This document shows positions 10,882 to 22,694 of a stretch of DNA of 64,000 nt, one piece after another (the first letter of the stretch is position 1; each line of letters opens with the position of its first letter). The translations under genes and the position numbers were made by a program. The stretch lies in contig OZ010590.1 of assembly GCA_963932145.1 (NCBI GenBank), positions 49,081,460 to 49,145,459 on the forward strand, in the 5' to 3' direction. Under the pieces are notes generated by a model. The model was not told the origin of the DNA. It was given only the letters and a program-made list of their open reading frames with translations, and searched no databases. This DNA is from Acanthosepion lycidas (taxonomy: Eukaryota; Mollusca; Cephalopoda; Sepiida; Sepiidae).

Positions 10882-11942
10882 TTTGACATAATCAAGATGT
10901 TGACGACCCACATTACTTAAAAAAAAAGAGGTTAGGATGGAAACCCGCCAATAAGCGAAAGAGCAGTAACAGGTACTGTACTTGAAAAGAAAAAAACAAA
11001 CTATTTTTCTGAAAAGTTGTTTTAATAGAACAATGTTATGAATTTCAACCAAAAGCAGCACTAGCTGCTTGGTCTATGAATGCCGAATGTTTCTATATAA
11101 GAAAATTGTTAATATTACCATTACCTTTAGACATGAGGAGATCAGATACTGCTCTTTAATTTCAACCCGATAGCCTGGAAGTGAAAAAAACAGCGTAACT
11201 TGAGTAGCATTGGCTACTCGGTCAATGAATGTCGAATGTTTCCTTACAAGGAAGCGGTTAATATTATTAAAGAGTTGCTTAAAGTTACAGCGAATCGCTT
11301 CGCAACTCACGCATCTTCCTCAATATTCTTGTCGATTTAAATAATTCCTCAAAAATTTAAATTATTTCCCTGGGATTTCAATATCTTCAAGATTTTGGAA
11401 ACCAGTTTTTTGGACAGTTCCAAGTGCCATGAATTATGTCGCCAAAGTAGTCAACAATTGAAACCATTTTAAACTTAAACTTAAGAGCAAATGACAAGGG
11501 AAAAAGCTTGATAAATGGGTTCCAAGTGAATTAAAGGAATGCGCTTGTATACGCCTTAAAAGCCTGCATTAATCATATTCTACGCCATGAAATGAATTTT
11601 GTTTTACTTCGTATTACTATTTGTGATGAAAAACGAATTTTATAAGATAACCACAGCAGATCTGCTCAATGGATGGATGCGGAAGGAGACAAAAACGTCA
11701 ATCGAACTAGTGGTGTAATCCTTAGTTCATATTCTAGAAGAGATTTTATCATTTTGTTATATAACATCCATTCTCATGTTGTAAAAAGAAATTTGTTAAA
11801 GTTGAAGGGAGAGACTTTATTTCCTTCAATCAATTCGCTCACCCTTTCTCTTACAATTAACATTTTATCAAAATGCCTTCCTTCCAGAAAAGAACCTCTC
11901 CAAGCAATCATCATATTAAAGACACTTTTAATTAATTTGTTT
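10882..11942. other. unassigned DNA
   Basis: No recognisable gene. Two related phrases, 'tctatgaatgccgaatgttt' near 11073 and 'tcaatgaatgtcgaatgttt' near 11221, suggest a diverged local duplication. The open frame at 11673-11948 has no family resemblance. Confidence 0.5.
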
Positions 11943-11950
11943 CTTTAAAG

Positions 11951-12431
11951 CAATGTTTCTCAACCAGTGTTCCCCGGAACCTTACGTTTCTGTAAGAGGG
12001 AGTTAGGGGTTTCCTCGAGAAACAGTGATAAATAGGCTAATGTATTTTGGGGTAATTTTTGTTCAATTTTCTATTCGTAATTTTACTACACACGTACGTC
12101 GTATACTTGGAAAATCCGTGGTTATTATAATAAAGGCTTCAACCTCTTATAGTATTTAAAATTATAATAGTTATACAGGATGTATTTAGCGATGTCTATA
12201 TGGCGTTCGAGTGAAATCGTCTTCACAAGTTAGTGGACAGAAGCTGTACGTGGCACATTGAGTGACTCACTTGAGTACAAGCCGCGTGCACGATGTCTAT
12301 ACGTTATATTTACCACGTAAACTACTATAAAAATGTAAACGAGATATTAAAATGGCATATAAAAATATTTATGCAGGGGTTCCCTTTCTATTTCAAGGGT
12401 TTCGCAAGGGTATAAAGGTTTAGGAACGCTG
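11951..12431. mobile_element. non-autonomous hAT element
   Basis: An exact 8-bp duplication CTTTAAAG flanks the element (11943-11950 and 12432-12439), the size hAT transposases make. The left end CAATGTTTCTCAACCAGTG fits the hAT 'CAGNGNTTCTCAACC' terminus, and the right end 'ggtttaggaacgctg' is its imperfect complement. The 481-bp interior contains 'ggggttccctttctatttc' and 'agggtttcgcaaggg' but no transposase. The perfect duplication suggests a not very ancient insertion. Confidence 0.88.
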
Positions 12432-12659
12432 CTTTAAAGGAAGAATTCTTTATGTAGAGATCTGGTACCATGATAGAAGAAATGTATTTCCTATTTTGTT
12501 TAAATAAAAAGCTTATTTTAAGTTAAATAATCTGATAGATATGCATGCGTTTTTTAAAATATATTTTAAAATATTTTTTGTTTTTTGTCCATTTTTTATT
12601 TCATTATTTTTCGCTAATTTAAGTAAATGCAAAACAAATTGAAACGTCATTGTAAAAAT

Positions 12660-12930
12660 ATTTGGGAGGACGAAAATTTAACGTTCGTGATTTATCGTCT
12701 GGAAAAATGACGTTTGACATAAAAGTGTTTATGGAGCAGAGGTGTGTTATTAAACTTTTTTCACGCGGGAAAAAAAATCATCAAAGCTTGTTGAACGTTT
12801 ACAGAAACCAAACAAAAGATGTGATCACAGAGGTGGAGAATGCGTTTCAGTAACTTGTCATGTTTTGGGGCGCTGTCAATTCACAAAATGAAGATCTGAC
12901 CGCTGACAAAAAGTTGAAAACCTTCTTCTT
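12660..12930 (+). mobile_element. possible mariner transposase N-terminal scrap
   Basis: A 63-codon frame contains MTFDIKVFMEQRCVIKLF, reminiscent of the 'xxEQRxxIKLF' start of many mariner-like transposases, followed out of frame by VMFWGAVNSQNEDLTADKKL. There is no helix-turn-helix pair I can delimit, no catalytic residue and no terminal repeat. It could be chance; I keep it only as a weak candidate. Confidence 0.3.
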
Positions 12931-13125
12931 TTAACAGAGTTATCGTATTTTCTGTATCTGTTGTCGCTTCACTAGAAATAAATAAGCGATATTACTTTTG
13001 GAGCGTGGCTCGTATGTAGAAAGAAGGAATAAAAATGAAAGGAAAACAAACAGGCATGTTGATTAGATATCAATCGGTAATGATTGAAAGGCAAGTCGAC
13101 ATGGAAAAGCATAACATTTGCAATA

Positions 13126-13309
13126 CAGTGTAACCCGGATATAAGAGACCCGGGTATAAGAGAAACCCGGGTATAAGAGAGATTTTCTCTGGTCCCACAT
13201 TAGAGCCTGTGTTAATGTATATAAAATAGACCAAACCCGGATATAAGAGAAACCCGGATATGAGACTTCTTCTCCAGTCCCGACAACTCTCTTATATCCG
13301 GGTTACATT
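13126..13309 (-). mobile_element. pogo/Tigger-type MITE, copy 3 (inverted)
   Basis: Same element in the opposite orientation: left end CAGTGTAACCCGGATATAAG after TA (13124-13125), internal 'attagagcctgtgttaatgt', right end 'tatatccgggttacatta' with its last bases altered. Non-coding. Confidence 0.88.
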
Positions 13310-13541
13310 ACTTTTCCTTCATTTTTTTTTTAACCGGAAGTTAATCCATGTTTGTATAATATTTAGAAATATTTAATATTCATAATATTTAGATAAAAGC
13401 CTAGAAGGGCAACAAGAATTGAAAAGGATAAGGGAGTGAATGAGAACATACAGGCAAACGTTCAGAAAATAATAAAAGCATGGATAATCTTAATTGTGTA
13501 ATTTTTCATAGGTCTCGCTTATGTGAATTCAAATTGAATTA

Positions 13542-13641
13542 CAGTGTAACCCGGATATAAGAGAGTTGTCGGGACCCGAGAAGAAGTATATTATATCCGG
13601 GTTTATCTTATATAAGGGTATCTTATATCCGGGTTACACTG
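13542..13641 (+). mobile_element. pogo/Tigger-type MITE, copy 4 (short form)
   Basis: Complete CAGTGTAA...TTACACTG termini in about 100 bp; the central segment present in the other copies ('acacaggctctaatttggg') is missing. A TA precedes the left end. Shortening within a terminal-repeat family is common for MITEs. Confidence 0.88.
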
Positions 13642-14255
13642 CAAAGTCGAAGCATTAAGTCTATGGTTCTGAAAATGACAATAAAGATCATAAAAAAATT
13701 ATAAAGAAACTTCTTTTTTTGTTTTTCATTTTCTGTTCATTCATAGGAAAAAAAAAATCTGTTATTATCAACTTTATTTTTGAGAGCTGAGAAAAAATAA
13801 TTTTTAAATTTTAAAATGAATAATTTTTTCCTCAAATAATTCCATGACCCAAATAGTTAAATACCAAAATATTTTGTGGAAATTCTTTCAGATGAAGATG
13901 TGTTTTGCACGTCATTTTGGTTGAATTTGCCAAACATCTTTGTTTTCTTCATATTTTTTTTTATTGTGGAATTTATCTTGGGTTTAAAAGAAAACAAGGG
14001 CGATAATTCGTAGATCTTGATCGTCAAATTCAACGACTTTCAAAAAAGAAGATAAGACAATTAAACGTAAATAAAAGGAAAAAAAAAATAGCGTTTGATG
14101 TTTTTCCTTTTATGAAACCAGAACGACGGCCATTCACTTGTCTGATGATAGGAGCCATCTGCTTTTCTTGCTAAGAACCAACAAAACCATTAACCTAAGC
14201 TTAGAATTCTGACCTTTTTTTCTGCTTTATTTTTTTATTTTTTAGTCGCTCTCTT
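13642..14255. other. unassigned AT-rich DNA
   Basis: No gene or element recognised before the CTTT arrays. Confidence 0.45.
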
Positions 14256-14259
14256 ACTT

Positions 14260-14262
14260 TTT

Positions 14263-14314
<52 letters not shown>

Positions 14315-14430
14315 TTTTCTTTCTTTCTTTCTTTCTTTCTTTCTTTATTTTCCCATTCATTGTATTTAACTTTTACCTTATTCTATTTTCATTTCTTTCT
14401 CTTGCTTTTTTCTTTCTTTTTTTCTTTTTT

Positions 14431-14470
<40 letters not shown>

Positions 14471-14547
14471 TATTTTCCCATTCATTGTATTTAACTTTTA
14501 CCTTATTCTATTTTCATTTCTTTCTTTTGCTTTTTTCTTTCTTTTTT

Positions 14548-14583
<36 letters not shown>

Positions 14584-14660
14584 TATTTTCCCATTCATTG
14601 TATTTAACTTTTACCTTATTCTATTTTCATTTCTTTCTTTTGCTTTTTTCTTTCTTTTTT

Positions 14661-14724
<64 letters not shown>

Positions 14725-14805
14725 TATTTTCCCATTCATTGTATTTAACTTTTACCTTATTCTATTTTCATTTCTTTCTCTTACTTTTTTCTTTCTTTCT
14801 TTTTT

Positions 14806-14861
<56 letters not shown>

Positions 14862-14870
14862 TGTATTTAA
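14260..14870. repeat. higher-order (CTTT)n satellite-like array
   Basis: Tetranucleotide (CTTT)n blocks alternate with a conserved spacer of about 75 bp ('cccattcattgtatttaac', 'accttattctattttcattt'). About five units of 110-140 bp are present. This is a minisatellite whose unit contains a microsatellite; unit length varies with the CTTT count. Long Phe-Leu-Ser frames are translations of it. Confidence 0.93.
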
Positions 14871-14904
14871 CTTTTACCTTATTCTATTTTCATTTCTTTC
14901 TCTT

Positions 14905-15045
14905 GCTTTCTCCTCTCTCCTCCTCCTTTCTCCTCTCTCCTCCTCCTTTTTCCTCTCTCCTCCTCCTTTCTCCTCTCTCCTCCTCCTTTCTCCTCTCTCC
15001 TCCTCCTTTCTCCTCTCTCCTCTCTCCTCCTCCCTTTCCTCTTAT
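14905..15045. repeat. CTCCTCCTTTCTCCTCT minisatellite
   Basis: About seven pyrimidine-only units of roughly 19 bp follow the last CTTT unit. Complete strand asymmetry makes it a candidate for triplex or H-DNA, a general property of mirror-like polypyrimidine tracts. Confidence 0.9.
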
Positions 15046-16194
15046 TCTTACTTCCATCCTATTTTTCTTTTTCTTTCCCTCTTACATTATTTCCTATCCT
15101 TCTTACTTTCTATGTATTCTCCATTTTCCCTTCAATTTGTTTCCAAATTCTAATTCTTCCTTTCATTCTTTCTTCCTTTCATTCTTTTCTTTCTTTTTTT
15201 TCCTTTTTCTATCTTTTGTCCGTTTTAAAAAAATCGTTTTTGTTTTCCTTTCTTCCAGCCTAAAATCCCCAAATAATTTTGCCTCTGACTGTGAAGGTAA
15301 CAGTAAAGTACAAGTGTTTTCAATCATCATGTTAGCACCGTTCATTCTTTTAACACTCCAGTCCCCAGCTTCCAACCAGGAAAAACTGGTCAGCATCAAA
15401 ATCCTTTTAAGCCGTAAGCCCGCCCAACCTTTTTACCCGCTTTTTCTCATTACGCTAATCCCAGAGAATCCTTTATTTATATTTCCATGGAATTCGGATC
15501 ATTCTGAGAAAGACACAGGTTCATTCCACTGCTTCCAAACTCAGGCTATTCTCTGTTAACCCAATGATCAGATTAAGACGTTAAGGTCTCATCAAAGGTC
15601 GACACAAGGCCTGCTGTTCAGTTCGACATTCACCAAAAGCACGAACACAGCGTCAACTTTCTTCTTTATCTCAACCTACCAATTTATGACAAGATTGCCG
15701 CTCAGCAGACCCCTAATCAACCCCAGGAAGGGTAACTAAAACTCTGGCCGGTGTGGAAAGGCTCGTTAACCTCGATCAAATAAGAAAAAAATGGCGGATT
15801 GACGACGATTCCAAAACTTATTTGATTTTCTTTTTGCTCCCTTCTCAAATTGCAAATTACTTTTTCGCTTTCCACGCGGGATTTAATTATCAAGAAGATA
15901 AACACGATTAATGTTGATACAAAGTTAAGCACCTTGGGAACACGTTCATTATCTCGTGATTTTTTTCTTCAATATGAAACGACCCAAAAAACGTAGCATA
16001 AAATACATACATAGTTAAAAATCCTCTTCTATATGTATTTGTTCTCAAAAAAATTTGTTAAGATTCTATACAACAACGAAGATCATGCTCCGCCAATGAC
16101 TGTACGGTGGAACACTTTTATATTACTGTCCAAGGCTAAAAATCCATTCAAGGATTTATTGAATGGTGTTTTTGTAAGGGCGTATAGAGAGTAA
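15046..16194. other. unassigned DNA
   Basis: The pyrimidine bias fades by 15250. The open frame running through the minisatellite continues to 15559 with no recognisable domain. No gene is supported. Confidence 0.5.
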
Positions 16195-16375
16195 GTTGGT
16201 ATATATTATGAGGATATATAGGATAGATAACGGTTGACCCTACATTTGAAGAGGTTAAGAGTGTAGCGATTGAGGAAGCATCACATCCGGAGCCTGTTTC
16301 TGGAGAATAAACTATATGAGCGGGACTTTGTTCTTACCAGCGGAATACGAAGGGAATGAGGATGGATTGACTCTG
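16195..16375 (+). repeat. interspersed repeat family F, copy 1
   Basis: Shares with 22035-22210 the blocks 'tatgaggatatat', 'gaa(g/c)a(g/a)gttaaga', 'tgtagcgattgaggaagcat' and 'taccagcggaatacgaag'. Two diverged copies show a dispersed repeat, perhaps part of a LINE. No protein family recognised. Confidence 0.6.
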
Positions 16376-16545
16376 TTACAGATATGATGGTCTAAACTGG
16401 AACCGACATAGAAAGATGCTTATCAATTTTTTCTTCAAACAGGACTCGAACTCTGACTTGTGAAACTTCAGTCATCTAGGATACTACTGACTTAATTTGA
16501 AATTATTATTACTTTACGATGTTTATACCATTTATTTATTTAAAA

Positions 16546-16549
<4 letters not shown>

Positions 16550-16634
<85 letters not shown>
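16550..16634. repeat. (TA)n microsatellite
   Basis: About 42 TA units, pure. Confidence 0.96.
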
Positions 16635-16636
<2 letters not shown>

Positions 16637-17269
16637 AATGCTTTTTTCGTGTCCTCATTAGGTCGTTACTATCCACAGCTAAATAGTTCTTCTTAATGTA
16701 ATCGTTATAAGCATAAAATTTTAGTTCCTTAAGAAAAATATGTAAAGGGAGTCATCATCGTTCAGAGAAAAGTTTGAACCTTATCTTCTACTGCGAGAGA
16801 CTGCTTGGGAACACCGGGTTTCAATGTTCTGTTTTCACAATGAGTTAATTACCAAATTTACTACTTTATATAAAGCAAATAAAAAAAGCAAAGATTATAA
16901 TATACCACTTTATATGTAAAGTTCCAGATGTACATATTGTGGGGTTAACTATCACTTTCTTTGACAATGCACTCGCTAATTGGCGCTGTTTCAGGACTAT
17001 GAAAAGACGGGCAATAAAACTTCTTAATCACATTTTTGCTCTACGACGGAACGACAACATCAGGACTTAACTATTCGCGGAGAATTCCCCTTCCTCGGCA
17101 AACCAACTAGTTAATAATAAACAAACCACGTAGATATCGCACAGAATGCAATTAAGTACTTAAATGCTTTCTTTCCATTTTAACTAATGTACACATAATA
17201 TAATTTTCCATTTCTCTTCTTCCGTTAGTTATGTTATTTATCTATGTAAATATGTCTGGAAAATTTCTT

Positions 17270-17310
<41 letters not shown>

Positions 17311-17505
17311 GGCAATAAAGTCACTATACAGTTACTATAAAAAAGCAAAGTATTGAAGTCGGTGGCTTGCAGCTCGAACAGTAACGATAAATAATTTACT
17401 ATTGTTTACAATAGCATTTTATTGTTATTAACTAGAACCATTTTAATAATAAATTTCTGGGCTGTAGATTAATTGCTTTGTCTTGTTATTGTAACTTTGT
17501 ATATA

Positions 17506-17551
<46 letters not shown>

Positions 17552-17690
17552 CACGTATATGTGTGTGTATATTATATATTTGTTTATTTTATTTTATGTT
17601 TATTTTTATTTCTTTGTTTAATTTTTTCTATATTTTTCTTTTGTGTTTATTTACATTTGTTTCTATTTCTATTTCATTATTTCATTTTAT
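16635..17690. other. unassigned DNA with TA microsatellites
   Basis: TA runs at 17272-17306 and 17500-17552. Nothing else is recognisable; the phrase 'gggtggcaataaagtcacta' after the first TA run may be an eroded transposon end. Confidence 0.45.
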
Positions 17691-17740
17691 AAAATAAATA
17701 TATGAATATAAAATAAATTTTATATTCATATATTTATTTT
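17691..17740. repeat. perfect 24-bp palindrome
   Basis: The 24-nt arm 17691-17714 (starts AAAATAAATATATGAATATA) is exactly complementary to 17717-17740, with 2 nt between. It lies just beyond the 3' side of the minus-strand Penelope-like element. Confidence 0.85.
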
Positions 17741-17759
17741 ATTTTGATTATTTATTTTC

Positions 17760-19095
17760 TACTTATTTTAAAAAAAAATAGTGTTTAGATGGCAATGTAA
17801 GAATGTATTTATATGCTTAAACTTTCTTGTTTAAGAGTTCATTTTGTTTTCTAAAACTAATTTTTATTAATTTTTGCTCTAAACATAATTTACAGTTCTC
17901 ATTTGATTTTGGTGGAAATACTGTTTTCTTTTTGGGTCGATATGTATTTTAATAGGGTTGTGTTTGTGTAATTTTCTCACAAAGGGCATTTTGTGGTTGT
18001 AATATCTTTCTTTTAGAGTTTTCTTGAGCAACTATATAGTTTTTGTTTGTGTTAATATTATTAGTTACAGTAGCTTTGGATATTATGTCAGTGGTTAAAT
18101 ATTTATTGTTAAGTGGGGAATTTTCTTTCTTTCTGCAATTATATTTGATTTTGTTATTTTGCTGGATGTAATGTTATTGTTGCTGTAATTGGTTTTGTTT
18201 ACTATTTTTTATTGTGCTTAGTTATTATTTTCTCCATGTTATCCATGCAGCTATAACTACTTTTGATTGTCTTTTTATTGATAATTTTTTAAAATTTACT
18301 GTTTTTAGTGAAGTGTTTGTCAATTAGTTTTAAGAATATTTTGTCTATTTTTGGTTCTATTATATTTTCATCGTCGGGGTTGAACCAAATTATATTTCAT
18401 TTTCTGCTGTTTTTGCTTGTATTGTTTTCGTTTTTATATTCTAGTTTGTTTGAAAATCCACTGTTTCTTAGAGCTGATTCGTATGCGTTTATTTTGTTTT
18501 CATTGAATTTTTTAAGTTGCTAGTATTTGTTCAAAGTCTTTTATTTATAGACATGAGTATTTATTTGAATACAGTAGGGGTGGTTGGAATTTATGTTTAT
18601 ATACATTGGGTTGTTATTTGCTTTTCTGTATGGTTTGTATGTTCCATTGTTTAGATTGAAGGTTATATCTAAGAAGTTTACTATATTTGATTGGATTTTT
18701 TTTATCGACTGTAGATTCCTGGATTTTGAAGGTTTTTATTATTTCTTTTCCTTTTTTGTATGTAGTTCTGCCGTTGTATTTTCTTGAAATTAATACTCTA
18801 ACGTCCCTATAAAGACCTATATCTTTTTTTGTTAATTATATTTTCTTATTTATTAATTATGCATATGCCTACGAGATCGCATATTTGTTTGCTTATTTTT
18901 CCAATGTTGCTTTTGTGGGGTTTAGTAATCTGCATATTGGTTTATCCTTATGTTTTTTTCATTTTATAAATGATTCTAGTTTTTCTTGTTGTTTTATTCT
19001 ATTGTCTAATTTTAATTTAGTGTCTATGTTTTTAGCTTCTTTGTTTATATCAGTTTTTATTTAGTTATTTGTGGTTTTGTAAAATTTAGTAACTT
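17760..19095 (-). mobile_element. Penelope-like element: RT C-terminal half and GIY-YIG region, degenerate
   Basis: The plus strand is only T-rich, but the minus strand reads as a Penelope-like retroelement in order: KQQEKLESFIK and KPICRLLNPTKATLEK (about 18880-18980), GLYRDVRVLISRKYNGRTT (an altered RT catalytic block near 18810), TYKPYRK and NNNPMYIN-like text near 18620, ESALRNSGFSNKLEYKNEN near 18440, IIWFNPDDENIIEPKIDKIF near 18370, LIDKHFTKN near 18310, IKSSYSCMDNMEKII near 18240, then the GIY-YIG endonuclease region NYNCRKKENSPLNNKYLTTD near 18120 and ENCKLCLEQKLIKISFRKQN near 17880. Numerous stops and frame changes show a fossil. The RT N-terminal part is missing. A related endonuclease fragment lies at 43.8-44.4 kb. 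Confidence 0.85.
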
Positions 19096-20078
19096 CTTTA
19101 TCAACACGTGTGTGTATGCAATAAATTAACCTCATATGAACAATGGTATACTAATATCACATATACTAAACCTCACATTATTAACGAAGCTTAGTCTGGC
19201 ACGCGGCCACAGATATGGAGGGTACGGCAATTTGAAACTTTAGTTTGCTTGCCACGACTCTTCGGTATAGTGTCTATGTCTGCCTCTATGTATGTTCTTT
19301 GCAAATTGAATCTCGACTAAATGAAGGCAACAATAATGAATTGCATTTTTTCCGACTGGTTTTGCTTGTTCCTCGCCCAAACTCTACCCTTTCTCGACTG
19401 TTTCTTATCACGGGTACATTACTGAGGTCGGAAGTGAAGTTTTCATAGCACTCCACAGGCGGACAAATCGAAGAACGTTTTGTATTTAGCGGGAATGACA
19501 AAGCTGTTATTGTATCAAATAGAGAAGCCCAACTTCATTACAAAGGGAATAAGAAAGTGGGGAGACGATTTGTACAGTGTGAGAATCGGGACACAGAGAG
19601 CTTGGGTCGGAGAATGAAAGGCTCTTAAATACGAGGGAGAGAAAGAAGAAGAGAGAGAAAGAGAGGTTTTATAGGATTGGGAAATAAAGAAATTAAAGAG
19701 AAATGAGAGAGAGCGAAAGTGAGAAAGAGACGCAGAGAAGAGGAAAATTATCGAGTGAATGAATCAGAGCGATAGAGATAGAGCGGGAATGAGAGAGTAA
19801 GAGAAAAGGTGAGTGGATGAATCAGAGAGATAGAGACAGAGATAGACCGAGAATAAGAGAGTAAGAGAAAAGGCGGGAGAGAAATGGAAACGTGAAAGAA
19901 AAAGGGGGAGAAAAAACGAGATCAACAAAAAAACAACTGAAAGAAAGCGAGAAAAAGAGATAAAAAAATGAAATATAAAAGGTGATAAAAAGGGGAAAGA
20001 GAGGGGCATATAGAGAAATAGAGAGAAAAAGAAAGAGTGAAAAAAGTATGACAAAGAATACACTAAAGGGAATGAGAA

Positions 20079-20081
<3 letters not shown>
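19096..20081. other. unassigned DNA grading into purine-rich tract
   Basis: 19096-19600 holds no recognisable gene. From about 19620 to 20080 the plus strand is strongly purine-rich (degenerate GA), apparently a decayed GA microsatellite. Frames across it are low-complexity. Confidence 0.6.

Positions 20082-20152
<71 letters not shown>
20082..20152. repeat. (GA)n microsatellite
   Basis: Pure AG run of about 33 units after a short CA stretch. Confidence 0.96.
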
Positions 20153-20156
<4 letters not shown>

Positions 20157-20309
20157 CCAGAATAAAAATAAAAGTTTCGAGTTTACGTTTTTTTAATTTT
20201 TGATTAGAAATTGTTTTATCGTAATTTTAGCTATTTTTCATTGCAACCATACAAGCTAGGTGGGTTTTCTGGCACATCAACCCTGTGGGTTATTTAATGT
20301 CAAATCCTG

Positions 20310-20317
<8 letters not shown>

Positions 20318-20383
<66 letters not shown>
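20318..20383. repeat. (TA)n microsatellite
   Basis: Pure TA run of about 33 units. Confidence 0.96.
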
Positions 20384-20387
<4 letters not shown>

Positions 20388-20409
20388 GAAAACGAATAAT
20401 TTATAGGTA

Positions 20410-20790
20410 GCATTGTTTTTTTGTTTTTTAAGCGAACAGAACTCATTTGTCCGCACACGGTTAAAGTAATTCCAAGTATTTGGTGTTTTATATTTTTTGG
20501 TACAACCAGCTTCTTTCAGCAATTCAAAAATGTTATTTGGACTGACATGTTCAAAAAGGTCCTTCAGGTTGTCGACTTAGCAATATTTGGAACGGACTTC
20601 ATTGAAATCAATGCATTTCATCAATATATGTTCCACTGTAAATGGCGCATGACAGCCAGCACAGAATGGAGGATCTCCTTTAAGCAGATAAGAGTGAGTT
20701 ATTTATGTGTGGTTTATGTGGAGTCAAGCAAGAGTTACTTCCTCCTTTCTCACTTTTCTGTAACTATGGTAGGTATTGATCGTTGGTTGA
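20410..20790 (-). mobile_element. LINE C-terminal tail downstream of an RNase H domain
   Basis: Minus-strand text RKVRKEEVTLA, then THSYLLKGDPPFCAGCHAPF, TVEHILMKCIDFNEVRSKYC, NLKDLFEHVSPNNIFELLKE and AGCTKKY. The 'LTHxYLL...CxxC...TVxHIL..C' signature is characteristic of the C-terminus of RNase-H-bearing LINEs (I, Nimb and related clades), just past RNase H. A few stops interrupt it. RT and RNase H proper are not present upstream, so this is a 5'-truncated copy, as is usual for LINEs. Confidence 0.8.
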
Positions 20791-20884
20791 ATCATTTTTT
20801 TTTAGTTTATTGTTAGTGCAGTTATCCCAGAGAGTTTGTGCCACCAGTTAAATTATTAAACTCATATTACTACTAGTACTACTA

Positions 20885-21300
20885 TTGTAGAAATTTAACT
20901 GGGGACTATTGTGACAGAGGACAGAAAATGAGATACTGAAATCTGAAGACATATTGGAATCGCGAAAGATGCCTTCTAAATTTTCAAGAAAGTAATAAGA
21001 AATAGGAAAATTTCGTTAGAAACAACCAAAAGGAACGCTGAACTGCTATGTAATATCAATCTTCTTTTATGGCTGTTAATTCTTTATAATTTCCTCACAT
21101 AGCTGAAGAAGAGATTTGAGTCAACGCAGATGTAGTTCTACAAAAGAATCCTGAGAATACCATGGATAGAACGTGAGCGATGAGAAAGTTTTAAGGGAAA
21201 TGGAAAAAAAGGTACTTATACTTAGAACCAGAAAGAAACAGTTGAAATTTCAAGGACACGTAACGAAGAAAGAGAAGTGGTCACTCTCTCGCATCCGGAC
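20885..21300 (+). mobile_element. LINE 3' fragment, same family as 3.9-5.6 kb
   Basis: Plus-strand text LGTIVTEDRK, then IGIAKDAF, ISLETTKRNAELL, FYKRILRIPWIERER and DEKVLREMEKK...LRTRKKQLKFQGHVTKKE matches the C-terminal region of the LINE at 3.9-5.6 kb. Stops and shifts abound. After 21300 the match fades. Confidence 0.8.
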
Positions 21301-22034
21301 ATCGAGATCGTCATCCATTCAACCCTCTGGTGGCAGTGGCGGAGATGGCTGTGTAGGTACAGCCTACTCCTGAAGAGCAGTCAAGGAAAGGTCATTCGCG
21401 TGAATATGATGTTGGTGGACAACTCTGCGCGACGGAGAAGTCCACACACTTGGCTAGAATCATCTTCCTCGTGGCTCAAGGGGGATTGAGCAAGGCAAGA
21501 TCTGGCAAACCTGATTGCATTGGCCTGCAGGATTCTTGATCTGTCAAGGTTCGCCTTGGTCACATCAACCTGACTGGCGCTATCATCTTGCACCTATTTA
21601 GTCGTTGAGATTGTGTATATCTGTGCCTATTCTGTCTTTGGGGGACTTCGGGGGTTGATCGCATTCAGTCTGGTCTCTCCTCCTCGACTTTACCGACATG
21701 GGAGGCCCTACAGGAACTGAAACTAGACGGATTTGCTCTCGGGCTCACTGGGCCATGTAAGCCCTCATTAAAAAAATCATCTTAAATGATGTTATCCTTG
21801 AAGGCAAAATGAGAAAAGAAGGCTTAGAAATTTGGACACACAGGGGACGTATTTCAGGTCGAAGAGACAGAATGAAACAGTGAGTAACCTAACTAGCTTA
21901 TGAAAAAGGATAGCCGAAACAAGGTCTGGGAGGGATAATAAGTGGACAAATATTGCTTAGAGTTTGGTTTTTATAATAATCTTCACACTGTACAAAGCTC
22001 AAGAGACACTCAATGTACAGGGTTGCAGAGTATG
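21301..22034. repeat. probable dispersed repeat, family unknown
   Basis: GC content rises, and phrases such as 'catgggaggccctacaggaa' and 'gctctcgggctcactgggcc' look like a dispersed retroelement tail. No second copy occurs in this window, so this is a suspicion. Confidence 0.35.
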
Positions 22035-22210
22035 AGGTAATGGGGCATAGTTTATGAGGATATATGGAGAAAATTAAAGGTTATCTCTGTACTTGAACAA
22101 GTTAAGATTGTAGTGATAGTTGAAGCATCCTCTTTGGAGTCGTAGGAAGAAGCTGTTTAAGTGGAACTTACATCTTACTAATGGAATACGATGGAAATGA
22201 GGGTAGTTCG
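22035..22210 (+). repeat. interspersed repeat family F, copy 2
   Basis: Diverged match to 16195-16375 in the same block order. Confidence 0.6.
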
Positions 22211-22425
22211 CTACAATGGGCGTGGCATGGTGAGTCTTATCCGTGAAGATTAGAACTGGTGGAACTAATTGGTTTAACCCTTTCCATGGAAATAGCGATA
22301 GAGCAGCAAGGGGCTTGCAACTTTTTGACTGTGGTAAAAGGATTGTGGGGGAGGGGAATAATTCATCACCCACAAGGCTGCGTAGACGCTTTTGGACTAT
22401 ATCGAGACTGAAAAGTGAAGACTGA

Positions 22426-22432
<7 letters not shown>

Positions 22433-22482
<50 letters not shown>
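22433..22482. repeat. (TA)n microsatellite
   Basis: Pure TA run of about 25 units; another of about 17 units lies at 22660-22692. Confidence 0.95.
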
Positions 22483-22484
<2 letters not shown>

Positions 22485-22531
22485 GGTCATTTCTGTAGTT
22501 TAGTGCTAGCAGCAAGCAGAAATATTTCTCC

Positions 22532-22562
22532 TTTCCGATGATGGCCATTTCGGCCGAAACTA
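22532..22562 (+). other. hammerhead-core-like hairpin (weak)
   Basis: CCGATGAT-GGCC-attt-cGGCC-GAAAC: a 4-bp stem sits between a one-base variant of CUGANGA and GAAA. This is the arrangement of hammerhead ribozyme stem II, but the C-for-U change in the core would be expected to abolish activity, and stems I and III are not evident. Confidence 0.35.
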
Positions 22563-22654
22563 GTCGAGGAATCTAAATGGAATAATAATAAAAAAAACGA
22601 AAGAATATTAATCTACAACCCAGTGTGTCTGAAGATTTTAATTTTTTTATTGTT

Positions 22655-22692
<38 letters not shown>

Positions 22693-22694
<2 letters not shown>

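Noticed and set aside
14598-15559. Long Phe/Leu/Ser open frames over 90 and 232 codons
   Set aside because: They are translations of CTTT and CTCCT repeats; pyrimidine-only DNA has few stop codons.
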